Origin: Volutella citrinella
Taxonomy: Eukaryota > Ascomycota > Sordariomycetes > Hypocreales > Nectriaceae
Assembly: GCA_034401135.1 (NCBI GenBank)
Contig: JAWZSP010000005.1
Location: forward strand, 992,001-1,056,000
DNA: 64,000 nt
Direction of reading: 5' to 3'
The position numbers and the translations under genes are program-made. Shown here piece after piece: positions 32,744-44,041 of the stretch; the first letter of the stretch is position 1, and each line of letters starts with the position of its first letter. The notes under the pieces were generated by a model that did not search any database, was not told the origin of the DNA, and saw nothing but the letters and a program-made list of their open reading frames with translations.

Positions 32744-33854
32744 TCAACAATTTGCCTCCTCCCACGATTTATAGTTAGCCTGTAAACCCTCCTCGGCAGA
32801 GCGGTACTTTAAGCCCAGCTCCCGAATGCTCTTCTGATTGTCCACCTTAAAAGGGGTGCTCAGGTTCGCGGCCGACCACTTCCTGGTGATGCCAATAAAA
32901 GGCCCGGCAGCGTAGACCATCAACCTCGGGATGTTCCAGCTTGGCAGTGCCTTGGGGTTCTTGTGCACAGGGCGTACGAGATTGGCCATCTCCAGGAACG
33001 GGATGGCGCGGTCACCTGCGACGATGAACCGGCCCTTGACAGTGGTGTCCTCACCGGCCTTTACATGGGCCTCGGCGACGTCCCGCACATCAACGACGGG
33101 GTAGGACAGATCGGGGACGCCCATGCGGTTTTCGCCACGGTACATTGCCTCGAGCAGGTGCAGGCTGCCAGAAGCCGAGTCAGGCGTCAGCGACGGACCC
33201 ACGATCAGGCCCGGGTTGATAACTACGAGGGACCAGCGGTCTTGAAGATCGTGCATCTTCCAGGCCTCCCGCTCAGCCACTAGCTTGGAGTAGGCGTAAG
33301 GGTTGTGTGTGACGCTGCTGCTCTCGTTCCAGAACGACTCGGTGAGAGTGTTGTTCGGGGCCTTGGCCACGTCGGCGTTGTCGCCGTAAATGGCTGCGGC
33401 TTTAGGTGAGAGCTTGTTAGACCATCGGCATCGATAGGGGAGGGGAGGGTTGTGTCTAAGCACCACACTTACTAGAAGAGGTGAGGACCACTCGTTGGAC
33501 CGTCTCTGTCTCGTTGACGGAATCCAACACGTTCTTGGTGCCCTGGAGAGCAGGCTCGACGCAGTCTTTGAACCCATCCTTGATCTGGCCGGGTATGAGG
33601 AAGGGTGACGCGACGTGGTAAACAACCCGGCAACCCTTTGTGGCTTCGGTGAAAGAGCCGGCTTTCATCAGGTCGGCCTCAAACAAGCGGAGGCGATCAG
33701 GGAACTGAGACTGGAGGTCCAGCAGTGGCTTGCACTTTGACTTGTTCTCAAGGGAGCGGACGGTGGTGTGGACGTGGTGGCCTCGTTCAAGGAGCAGCTT
33801 GACCACATAGAGTCTGACGAAGCCCGTGCCTCCAGTGACGAGGGATGCGGACAT
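32744..33854 (-). CDS. NAD(P)-dependent extended SDR reductase (3-beta-HSD / dihydroflavonol reductase-like)
   Basis: Two exons, 33854-33473 and 33399-32744, give 345 residues; the join restores SSTAAIYGD. Extended short-chain dehydrogenase with Rossmann start TGGTGFVRLYV, where the third glycine of GxxGxxG is replaced by arginine, then VYHVASPF and the catalytic YAYSK (YxxxK) and a C-terminal substrate domain. Family members reduce or oxidise hydroxyl/keto groups of sterols, sugars or aldehydes; substrate unknown. It faces a second SDR gene across an 840-bp shared promoter. The Arg substitution may alter cofactor binding. Confidence 0.85.
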
Positions 33855-34692
33855 GTTGCGATGTAGTTGGCACTTAGGAGATAGAAAGGGATTCAATACA
33901 ATACAAAAGTGCAGGAGATGGAGATGTGTTAGCCGAGTGTTGAAATATACATGTAGCTTCAAGGGCCGCTGACCTCGTATCTCGTACCATGGCGGGACGA
34001 CCGGCTTCTTTATTCGGACACCTCATGCGACTCGCTTAACGATTCTCGCACTCGGGTATTGAAGACGAATTTTGGCCTTGTGCGTTACTTGGATGGTTAT
34101 TGGTCGACGGGCTAACCGCGTCATGGATTTTCAGCCTGGCCGGTTACCTGAACTTTGTCCCGGCCTTTTTACAAATGACCCCGACGGCACCGTCCGGTGA
34201 TTGCGCCGATGGCCGATTATAGGTAGTGGGCGGTTCGCTGAGTAATACACCTTAGCTCCCGTGCTCAGAGAAGTCAAACAATTAGTCTACCTAGTTTAAT
34301 AACACCACCAATAGGACAGTTCAATACGCAGTTAAATAGAATAGTAGTACACCCATAGCTGAACAACCCGGACGGTCCAGATCTCACACGTTCTCCCAGA
34401 CCGGCCGGGCTTAAGGGCTGCGACTACTAGTATGCACTTAACTCCGTGATCTTGATACCCCTGAAGGGTTGTACCACTGTTCGCCATCTATTCACCGTGC
34501 CAACTTAAGTTGCCCCACAAGCGGATAAAACGGCTTTCGTCCAGCTCGCTGCTGTCAACAGTTTTCATCAACAGATCCAAAGATTCGCATTTTGACAGTC
34601 TGAAAGAACAATCGCAATACGTACAACAAAATTGATTCTCCCTCCACCACCACCACCACTTTTGCATCAAGGTTCTCTGCAGCTTTTCGACC
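33855..34692. promoter_or_regulatory. Divergent promoter between two SDR genes
   Basis: About 840 bp, GC rich to about 34230 and then A/T rich. It carries a CGG-N8-CCGAT element at 34195-34210 related to the elements of the neighbouring glucuronide cluster. Confidence 0.45.
34195..34210. promoter_or_regulatory. CGG-N8-CCGAT element, weaker relative of cluster motif
   Basis: CGGTGATTGCGCCGAT. It shares the CGG and CCGAT ends and the inner GA-T core with the elements at 37731 and 43888. On its own this match could be chance. Confidence 0.3.
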
Positions 34693-35943
34693 ATGTCTCA
34701 GCAGTTGCTTGTCGTGAGTACTCCCTGCATGGCTGACTCCGTGGCTTCCGGGTTGCCCGAGGCCAGACACTGATTTGGGACGCGCCCGCGATAGATCACT
34801 GGTGTCTCTGGACATGTGGGCTTCCGCGTGCTCGTCGAGGCTCTCCAAAGAGGGTATCAGGTTCGAGCAGTGATTCGCAAGGCAGCACAAGCCGAGCAGA
34901 TTTCGGCCACTGAGTCCATCAAGCCACACTTGGCCCACGTTGAGTTTGTCGTGGTCCCGGATCTGTTCGTTCCCGGGGCTTTCGATAGTGTCCTTGATGG
35001 CGCGGATGGTGTCGTTCACGTCGCCTCTCCACTTCCGGCGAAAGTCAGTTCACTGTCCTCCATTTATCACGGCATTCTGTAGCCCTGGCTAACCATGCGG
35101 ACGACTCCTTCATGCAGAGCGACAACTTCAAGCGCGATCTGATCGAACCGGCGATCAACGCCACGGTTGGCATACTCAGGTCGGCCAAGAAGGTCCCTAC
35201 GATCAAGAGGGTTGTCATCACATCTTCCATCGCCGTCCTCCTGACCTGGGAGTACATTGTGTCACCCGATAGGACCAAGGTATTTACTGGTACGTGGAAG
35301 CCATCCACCATTCCGGATCGTTGATGCTGCAGCTTGATAACACGAACTCGACATTGTAGCGCAGGACACGTACACCCTTTCAAGCCTGGACGGCCCCTTC
35401 GCCAACGCCATGGACGCCTACAGGGTCTCCAAAGCAGCGGCGCATGCCGCCACGCAGCGCTTCATTGAGCAAGAGAAGCCAGCTTTCGATATCATCAACA
35501 TCCTGCCCAGCATGGTGACCGGGAGGAACGAGCTGAACCGCACGCCCGAGGACGTCGGTAAGGGGAGCAACGGCATCACCCTGGGCCTCCTGCTGAGCAA
35601 GAAGAGTGAGATTCCGACGATCGGCGTGTCAGTCCATGTCGACGACGTTGCCAGGGCCCACATTGACGCGCTGAATCCGGCCATTACCGGGAACCGCAAC
35701 TTTCTCTGCTCTTCGGACGGAGTCGAGGGCACCACCTGGAATGACGCGAAGGACATCGTCCAGCGACACTTTGGCAAGGCCGTGGAGGACGGCACTTTCC
35801 CGCTTGCGGGGAGCATGCCCTCCAGGCCAATTCGGTTTGACTCGTCCGAGACGGAGGCCACCCTTGGGTGGAAGTTCGCTAGCTTCGAGGAACAGGTCAA
35901 GAGCCTTGCTGGGCACTATCTAGAGCTCTGCGCTGCAAAATAG
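34693..35943 (+). CDS. NAD(P)-dependent extended SDR reductase (GRE2/DFR-like)
   Basis: Four exons (34693-34713, 34795-35043, 35118-35289, 35360-35943) give 341 residues. The first exon encodes only seven residues; the join yields the intact Rossmann motif ITGVSGHVGFRV. The catalytic Tyr-Lys pair is in DAYRVSK, preceded by VVITSS, and the substrate domain follows. It resembles methylglyoxal/ketone reductases and dihydroflavonol-4-reductase-like SDRs. Intron 2 uses a GTCAGT donor, an ordinary variant. Divergently transcribed from the other SDR, which it resembles in fold but not closely in sequence. Confidence 0.85.
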
Positions 35944-36138
35944 ACCGGCCCCTTTAGCTAGACGTTCCAGGGCAAAGGCGGTATAGTACATTTGTGTATA
36001 CAAGACAACGTAATTAATTACCCTGAGTATTGCTAACCAGCCATGTATAATAGAGCTGGTAAAAAGTCTGAAGTCTTGAACCGCGTGATTGAATTCGACT
36101 CTTACTTTTGTTATTTAAATTTGAGTCTACTTTTCAAT

Positions 36139-37646
36139 TCAGAAGTACCCCAGTCGAAGAAGTTGGTTGCCAAACTCGAGCAGGTAGTAGTCGGCGTAGA
36201 CAAGTCCGTGATCGCGTATTTGTACCCTGCCGCAGCTGCTATTCGACACTGTAGCATTCTTCAAAATAGCCTCAAAAGTCCTGCCGTCCTTTTTCGTGTT
36301 GACTCCGGTGAGCTTGCCGTCAGCACCCTTGCAGATGGAGGCCTTCTCCTCTGACAATGAAAGGGCAACGGTATCATCGACAATCTGAATTGCGGCGCTG
36401 GCATACCTCGCGCCCTGATCATGCCTTCCGATGCCCGTCAGGGCCTTGGCCAGGATGAGCATTCCAGTAGCTGCTGCAGTGCCTGCTGAAGTGTCGCGCA
36501 GAGGTGGTTGTTCGCCTTGAATGGGGGCATCGAAGTCCCAGAGAGGCACGAAGCGACCGGCTTTGCGGCCATTTCCATCTTTCAACTTGACTTCTACCAC
36601 ATCCGGTGCTTCCTCTAGACGCAGAATAAAGTATTCGGCCAGCCCGCAGGCAATGTCGAGAAACTTGTGATCTTTTGTCCAGGTGTATGTTTGCGAGTAG
36701 CCTAGAATGGCCCACGCCTGACCGCGAGACCAAGTCGAGGTTGGAGCATATCCTTGAGCCGTGCGCCTCTCCATGATGTCTCCGGTTTGTGAACAAAAGT
36801 TGACGACATGCCTCGAACTGTAAAGCATTCCTGAGTACCCTTTCCTCCTTTTGGAGGGCTCGGGCCTCAGATGTGAGTCTATCAGCGTATTGGCGTGCTG
36901 TATCGCTGTATCCGCGAGATAGGTGAGGCCAGTCTGCGAGGCAGCGTAAAAAAGTAGGTCGAGGTTGCACATGGAGTCCATGATGACAATAAAGCTTTCC
37001 TTTTCTTCCTCCTTTCGAGGTGCCACAATGCTCCATATCTCATCATCCCATGACCTGATTGCTTTGACCTTGGAGTTGTATCGGGTATTGAGATTCTTGG
37101 CGGCCGTCAAGATCGAGTTGAGGGCAGCCTTGTCATGGTATAGCTCCCATCTCGGACGCATGTGCGGCAACATGATGAAGCCCATGTCGTGCGTATTCGT
37201 TAAGCGTGCCTCGCCATGGATGGGATCAGACCAGGACCTGCCCAGTTCCTCCAGGCGCTGTCTCAAGACTTCCAGATCGGAGCCATTCTGTGTGCTTGAT
37301 TTCAAGCTCTCGGGGAACTTGATGGCCCGCTCTAGCAACGCGTAGATGCAGCCTGGGAAGAAGCCACAGGTCCAAAAGTCGATTGAGCGGGACTGGTAGC
37401 GACCGAAGTTGTCTCCCTCTTGGGGAACTATCTCAGGGTACTCGGTTGGGGGGCACTACTCGATAGTTAGCGCAAGGCACCGCATGATCCCGTTGTAAGG
37501 TAATCATAGGCTACATTGTCCACTAGGTGGTCTACTGCTGTACGCAGGATCTTTGCAGTGACATTCTCGGAATATATCTCGGGGAGGAACCCAGCCCGGA
37601 GGCGGCCCTGCATCTCCGTTTCCACCTCGACGATGATGCTACCCAT
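36139..37646 (-). CDS. GH88 unsaturated glucuronyl hydrolase
   Basis: Two exons, 37646-37515 and 37455-36139, give 482 residues; the 59-bp intron has a GCTAAC branch site. GH88 enzymes hydrate and release 4,5-unsaturated glucuronic acid from the oligosaccharides left by polysaccharide lyases. Diagnostic blocks are DFWTCGFFPGCIYALLERA, NTHDMGFIM with the first conserved Asp, FIVIMDSMCNLDLLFYA with the second, STWSRGQAWAILGY and DTSAGTAAATGML. No signal peptide is visible, suggesting intracellular action on imported oligosaccharides. It is divergent from the DUF2264 gene and shares a 384-bp promoter with the cluster motif 85 bp upstream of its ATG. Confidence 0.92.
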
Positions 37647-38030
37647 GGTCCGATCGGGTCGCTGGCAACGAGGAGGATGAAGTGCGGTGTGGCATCTAGC
37701 GGAGATGACGCGGGCTAACCTTGGTCGTCTCGGAGAGTTGTCCGATTGTTCAATTATTTTTCAATTACTTGCATCTCGTCAGCAGAAGGTTCCGGACTGT
37801 ACGGGGTTTAATGTGCCCCAGTGCCAAGTACACGGGGTACGACGTCTGCGAGATCCCCCACCCCGGGGCAATTAGCGGCCGACCATGTCCCCGAAACCCG
37901 AAGTGCCAATACTGAGCTTCACCTGACTCAACACATCAGTCACAGCATTCATTTGCACCAGCCCATCCAACCGCCGGGCTCCTCGAGCAGCCGATCCCGA
38001 AATTACACAGGCCCACCTCAGCTCTCTGCC
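37647..38030. promoter_or_regulatory. Divergent GH88 / DUF2264 promoter
   Basis: The 384-bp intergenic region serves both hydrolase genes and contains the CGG-N8-CCG element at 37731-37744 plus several unpaired CGG half-sites. Confidence 0.55.
37728..37746. promoter_or_regulatory. Cluster element with CGG-N8-CCG, copy 1
   Basis: TCTCGGAGAGTTGTCCGAT. The core CGG-N8-CCG is at 37731-37744 and 17 of 19 bases match the element at 43885-43903. Inverted CGG triplets are the usual target of Zn2Cys6 dimers, and such a regulator is encoded 2.6 kb downstream. Confidence 0.55.
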
Positions 38031-40290
38031 ATGCCGTGCCTACCAGGCTTCTCCGACAACCCGCTCCAGTCCAGGCATGACCTGGTCGACGCGGCCCTGG
38101 CACTACTCAAGCCTCTCGACCAGTATCTCTCACCTGCCAAAGCACGCATCCGCACTGCGTCGGCGACGGGAACGCACTTTGATGAGACGGCTGCTCAGCT
38201 CGAAGGATTTGCGCGCCCTCTCTGGGCCATTGGCGCCCTTTGGATGGGCGGCGACCAGCTGCCCGCCTTCATCGACCAGTGGATCGCCGGATTCGACGCC
38301 GGCACCGACCCGGAGCACCCGGAGTACTGGGGCCGCATTGGAGACTTCGACCAGCGCATGGTGGAGTGCGAGATGGTATCATTTGCCCTCCTCGCCGCGC
38401 CCCGGGACGTGCTCTGGGGTCGGTTCTCCGCCAAGACGCAGCGCAACGTCGTCAACTGGCTGCTCGCGATGCACGGCGCAGAAATGCCACGCGCCAACTG
38501 GCTCTGGTTCCGCGTGTTTGCCAACTTGGCCCTCTGTCGAGTCTGCGGCGTCGACACGCCCCAGGTGCGAGACTCCATCAAGGCCGATCTGGACACCCTT
38601 GATACCTTCTATCTGTGCGATGGGTGGTCGGGTGACGGGCTTTGGAGGAGTCCCGACATCGACGACGAGGAGTATCGCGTCTATGTAGAAACTGGTCGCG
38701 CATACACCCGCAGAGAGTCGCGTAACGCCTGCTACTACTCGGGCAGCTTTGCCATTCAGTTCAGCCAGCTGCTTTATCTTCACTTCGCCCGTGACTTGGA
38801 CCCGGAACGAAGTGCCAAATACGAGCAACAGGCTCGGGATTTCGGTCGTGGGTTTGTGAGATTCTTTGATGCCGATGGTCAGTGATACTGTAATCCTTCC
38901 CACTAGTCCCCTGTGCTTCGAGACTGATAGCCCGTATCCGCTCAGGAGCCGCAATCCCCTTTGGAAGGTCTCTCATCTATCGCTTCGCGTGCGGAGGCTT
39001 CTTTGCTGCCCTTGCACTGGCCAAGGTCCCAGACATGCCAGAGCCACTGGCCACTCCGGGGGCTGTAAAAGGATATCTACTGCGCCATTTACGATGGTGG
39101 GCCAGGAACTCGGAACACATTTTCCATACAGACGGTACGCTGAATTGCGGCTGGGTATATCCGTAAGTGCATGCATCCTAGAAGCCTCACGCTGACAACC
39201 ACTTGCTCACAGTCCAGTTAGCAACATGAACATGATGGAGGACTACAACTCTCCTCAGTCCGTTTACTGGGCACTCAAATCCTTCGTTCCCGTTGGTCTT
39301 GCCGAGGATGATCCATTCTGGGCCGAGCCTGAAGAGCCATACCCTTTCTCTGATGTTACTCGCGGGGTCAAGGTGCTACCGGCCCCTCGCCATATAATGT
39401 GCAACCACCCCGGAGGCAACCATCACTTTATGTTCGCAACCTCCCAGTTCATGAACGTTCCGTTCCAAGCCGCCACTGCCAAGTACTCCAAATTTGCGTA
39501 TTCATCCTCCTTTGGCTTTTCTGTGCCAACAGGACAGAGCTCCTTGGGCCATCTCGCGCCAGATAGCGCTCTGGTGCTGAGCAGGGATGGGGCGGAAACC
39601 TGGGCCACAAAGCATCGCTGCACAGAAGCTTCATTCAAAACCATTCGTGTTCGCGGAAATCTCAGCCAGGAAGTTAGCAGCGCGTCGGTGACTTGGTATC
39701 CATGGGCCGACAGAGGAGTCGTCGTTGAGACCACCCTAGTGCCTCCGACTAATCGCTGGCCAGATTGGCACATTCGAGTCAACCGCATAAGGACAAAGGA
39801 ATCAGCAAAGTTGTTCCTTGCTACCGAAGGAGGGTTTGCACTCAATGGTCGACGGCAAAGCGACACTCGGTCTGTGCCCCTGCTCGAGCTGGGGTCGCTG
39901 GACAATAAAGCCGAAGTCGGTAACTCAGAGGGCATCTTTCAGACCGAGGACTCAGTCCTTGTTATGAGCAGCGCTGGTGTCTCGGGAATCAGCACCGAGG
40001 CCGTGCTACCAGCGGCGGCTACGCGGACACACCAGGCCCTCCAACCCACTCCAAACACGAATCTAATGGTCCCCCGAACTCTTATCCCAACAGTCGACCT
40101 CTCAATCCCAGACTTTAAAGAAGGGACTGAAGTTGTACTTGTCACCAAGGTATTTGCTATATCAGCCGTTGCGAATGGCGGAAAGAGGAAATCCGACAAA
40201 CCCTTGAGGGAGAGGTGGTTGGACCAGCCACGCGTTCTTCTTGGACTTGCGCCAAATTTCGCAGCGAACGATTGCATCGAGATATCATGA
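38031..40290 (+). CDS. DUF2264 protein, probable GH154-type beta-glucuronidase
   Basis: Three exons (38031-38877, 38946-39162, 39213-40290) give 713 residues from the first ATG. The whole length fits DUF2264, which to my knowledge corresponds to CAZy GH154, with characterised beta-glucuronidases. Recognisable blocks are [63 protein letters not shown] and [18 protein letters not shown]. An N-terminal alpha/alpha barrel and a C-terminal beta domain are expected. There is no signal peptide, so it should be intracellular like its GH88 neighbour. Its stop is only 26 bp from the stop of the convergent regulator gene, so the transcripts must overlap. Confidence 0.85.
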
Positions 40291-40316
40291 TAGTACACAA
40301 GGTTTTGTTGTGCATC

Positions 40317-43295
40317 TCAGTGCATTGGCCCCTGGCCAGGGTCCAGACGTGCGTTGGCCGAACCATGATCCAGGACCGGCCCACTCCACCCGCCTGGCGG
40401 TAACTCTGCATCCGATGTGATGGGCCGAGACGCGAACATCAAGTCGTCATAGCTGATGACACGGTCCATATCAATAAAGTTCTGGTCCAGTAACATCTGA
40501 GAAATGGCCGAGAGGTCACGGAGATCCGAGGTGGAGGAACCTTGTTGCCAGGTCACATCCCCTTGGTTATTGTTGGGAGAGAAGACGGCGCCGCCAGAGT
40601 AGCTCGCATGGCTTGGCATGGCGCTTGCACTTTGCCCTGTGGAACTCTGCTGCAACGCCGAGTCCCCAGGCGACATACTGCTCAGTGGAAGCGAAGTATT
40701 GCGGAGGACAGGGTTTGGCGAGGGGGTCACAGCCCGGTCTGATAGCCCAAAGACGTCTATGTGGCATCCAGGTGATTGCTGAGATCTCTCATGAGCGTCT
40801 CTCAGCCGTGCCGCAAATTGTGAAAACTGCGTTGTGCCTTGATTCGGGCCATTTCCGACCCAGCGGCGCGCCATGTCGTCCAGATTCTCAACCAGAATCC
40901 AAAACTCATTGGCCAGTGGCGTGTTATAATAGCGACTGTGGACTGTTGCTCGATTTCGATTAGCCAGCTACGAACTCGAGTTTCCACCCTTGTCGGTGCT
41001 TACCTAGGAGCACCCTCGCGCTCACAAAGACGGCCAGGGCAATCTGATGCGGGACAATCAGCGTCGGCGGAGATCGGTTGAGCAGGTTTCGGCTGATGTT
41101 AGCCGTTTCGAGCGCGGCATCGCGGCACGTCTCTGCGCTGCAGCTGGTGGGTAGCTTCAAGTTGGACAGCTCGGGGCCTGGGTAGGCTATCTGCTGATGC
41201 AAGAGGATAATGGATAGGTTGTGGGTCGTGTGCGCTGCCGTCATGTTGGGATCCATTACGCCAGGCTCGGACTCACGGGACGCGCCCGTATCCTGCCACT
41301 CCTTTGGGAGGAACATCTTCCAACTGCGCGTTATGAGCATCTGAATCGCAATATCACCCGGTAATTAATATACTCACTGTACCAGACGAAGATCCAGCTC
41401 CTTGAAGCGGGTCCACCAGCTTTGGAAATCGCGGGGGTTGCAAAAGTCGATGTCCTGGCGGAGAAAGTAGGTGGTAATTCGGCTGAGCGACTCAAGAGAC
41501 TCAATATTATAGGCCAGTGCTCCTGCGTGTGACATGTCTATCGAGAGCTGTGCTGCTCTGCCTTGTCCGTGGATGTTTCCCGGAGTGGCCGGGTCAACAG
41601 ACTCTGTCGAGACCGAGTTTTGCGGGCTCGGATAATGGGCGGGCAGGAATGTGATGGAGTTGCCCATCTTGGCTGCGGAACGCTCCCATATACCAAAGTA
41701 TGGCGTGGAGGCTGGTGTTTCCTTGTACCAGAATCCGCCGCAGACGGGCAGTCTCCTCGAGACGTCTGCCGCTGTTAAGCTTGTGTTGCAACTATCACCA
41801 AATCAGACACGCCCCTTTCAGGTAACCAGTGCAGATACATACCCTGTCGCCACAGAACAAAATCTACACGTCGTCAGCTACACGTCAGAATGAAAAGAGT
41901 CTTTGCCTACCTGTCCAGCATAAAGACATTCCAAAATACCCTCCGTCTCTCTTCCTCCTCAACCCAGCAGGTGGCTTTGGGGAGTGTGGGAAGTGACTGC
42001 AGCAAGGCGACCCTATTCTTGTGGCTTTCCGGCTCGACGCTCAATTGTAGGTATTCCACCGACCTGGTGAGAGAGCCAATGATGGGCCATGCACTTTCGA
42101 AATCGCCATTCCCTATCTTGACCAATGTTAGAGCATTGCAAGGATGTGGAAGGCATCACCGCTGGGTACTATTCGATGGAGACGAGAATGCACCCAGTCA
42201 CTTACATCGGTGAATGCCAGAATGATGAGTGCTTGGAGACTCTCAACAGTCATGCTCTGCATCGCAGACAAGAGCACAATATCCCTGGATCTGCGCACCT
42301 GGGCTGCTACCTCATGCGTTGGCAATGGCTGTCCGTCGACCAGGATGAAGCGCATCGACGCAACCGTCATGGCATGAAGCACTATGCCGAGTTCCTGTCT
42401 ACCACCGGGCTGGCGCAGCCTTCGACTGAAGCGAGGCTCCTGCAAGATGCCCACCCATGGCGCCATCCGCGTGAAGAAAGACTGAACTACAAGGTGTTGC
42501 AGCTCACCGCTGGGTGGCTCCAGAGAGCTGTGCCCAGTATCCGTCTGTGGTCCTTGCAGTCCTCCAGGCATAGAAGGGCTATGTGAACTATGCACGTCGT
42601 CCAAGTCTTGGCAAGTCCTTCCCCGCTTCCTAGGGAGTGATGGTGGCAGAGAGCCATGGCTGGATTGGACTGTGAAAGGGCTATGCGCAGCAGAGTGGCC
42701 TGCCTCGGACCGTCCATAAACTGGCTGAGCAGCAATATTGGAGTTGAGCTTTCCAATCTCCCGAGCCAGAACAGAGAGCACATCTACAACAGGTGACAAG
42801 GCAGCAGCTTCTAAGTTGCCGGCTTGAATATCACGTGTAGGAGGGGCATGCGGTTTGGCATCACCATCAACATGAGGCGATGCATTGTTCTGCGACTGTA
42901 AAAGCGCACGCTCAACAGCCTCTATTGAGGCATGTCAGTCGGAATGAGACAGACAGGGGACCAGGCTTCTTGCACATGGGTGCATTGGACAAGACTGCAG
43001 GCTCACCTAGTCGCCGGCTCAAGCCCTCGACAGCACCACTCTTGAGGCCAGGCTTGTTCCGCTTGGGATCATACACGCACTGCGCGCCTGTCCCAATCAG
43101 TCAGCAATTGCTCAGGCCCGCCTAGTCGATCCTCCATGCATTTGCATGCAATTACGTACCCAGACGCTCGCAGTTGGAGCACAGCGGCTGATGCCGGGAG
43201 CACTTGAGCTTCCGCTTGCGGCAGCCCTCGCACGACGGCAGATCGGCCTCGGTCTCGGCCGTGTGCTCGGGCAGAGGCGGTTCACGGCCGTCCAT
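40317..43295 (-). CDS. Zn2Cys6 transcription factor of the glucuronide cluster
   Basis: Modelled as eight exons (43295-43160, 43087-43007, 42921-42206, 42116-41911, 41863-41843, 41791-41378, 41323-41004, 40942-40317), 839 residues. The binuclear cluster [12 protein letters not shown]6-C-x2-C-x6-C lies at the N-terminus and is completed by splicing. A linker and low-complexity region follow, then a fungal_trans middle-homology domain with [60 protein letters not shown] and [14 protein letters not shown]. The exons sum to a whole number of codons. The acceptor before exon 4 is AAG and exon 5 is only 21 bp, so those joins are less certain. Position between GH88, DUF2264 and GUS genes makes it the likely local activator; inferred. 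Confidence 0.85.
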
Positions 43296-43584
43296 TGTGG
43301 ATTCGACGAGCGGCTCTGTTGCGGTGGTGGGCGGGCTTCGGAGCAGCGAGCGGCCATGAAATAATGCGGTGTCGACGAGTCGAGGTAGACTCACCTCAGC
43401 GCCGTGTTGTCTTTTGCCTTTGCCCCACGACTGTCGTCCGACCCCGCAGGTGGCACTACAAATTGGGGCAGCGCTAGGGACGACAGGCTCCTTCCGTCTG
43501 GAAGCTATGAAGGTTCGTCGCTCCAATGACAACGTCTGCGCGCCAAGAAGCGAAGCCGGGTCACACTACTCCATCATGAGGACA

Positions 43585-43606
43585 GGGAGTAACTCGGGAG
43601 TAACTC
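43585..43606. repeat. Tandem GGGAGTAACTC repeat with near-palindromic core
   Basis: The 11-mer GGGAGTAACTC occurs twice head to tail. Each copy contains GAGT-A-ACTC, an inverted repeat with a one-base centre, spaced 11 bp, about one helical turn. This suits side-by-side protein binding between regulator and GUS genes. A relative, GAGT-AA-ACTC, occurs at 46403-46412 before the transporter gene. Confidence 0.45.
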
Positions 43607-43884
43607 CAAAACGCCGGTCAAATCGTGGTAATACGTCGGATCACGAAAGTGCAGGGGGGAACAGCTCATGCAAGGGGTCGTTGAGTGACATGAGCCTCGT
43701 GGTCATGGCGTGAACCACCCACCAGTTCCGTGGCGTTGGGTCACTGAGGGTGGGCCCTCGGACGCCGGGCGATTGCTCGGCCGCGCCACCCGACGCCCGA
43801 ACAACTTGCAAGGGACCATCATGACATCGAGAAATGGAGCCGAGTCGTACGTGTCTGTCAGATGAGTATATGTCACATGCATCA

Positions 43885-43903
43885 TCTCGGGGATTTGTCC
43901 GAT
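43885..43903. promoter_or_regulatory. Cluster element with CGG-N8-CCG, copy 2
   Basis: TCTCGGGGATTTGTCCGAT, with core CGG-N8-CCG at 43888-43901, ends 139 bp before the GUS ATG. It differs from copy 1 at only two of 19 positions, both inside the spacer. Confidence 0.55.
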
Positions 43904-44041
43904 CCTCTGGTCTGTAAAGGCTGTATCGTGTAGTTGTGGTCAGGGTACGTCCTCGCCTAATTGACTGAGAGAAGAGAAGAGACTTCCCTTGTCCATACCC
44001 TACCCTACAACACCATCAACAACCCTGGACTGCACATCACC

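Larger units (their letters stand above)
43296..44041. promoter_or_regulatory. Divergent promoter of regulator and GUS genes
   Basis: About 750 bp. It contains the second 19-bp cluster element (43885-43903) and a tandem palindrome (43585-43606), both annotated separately. No gene within. Confidence 0.55.
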
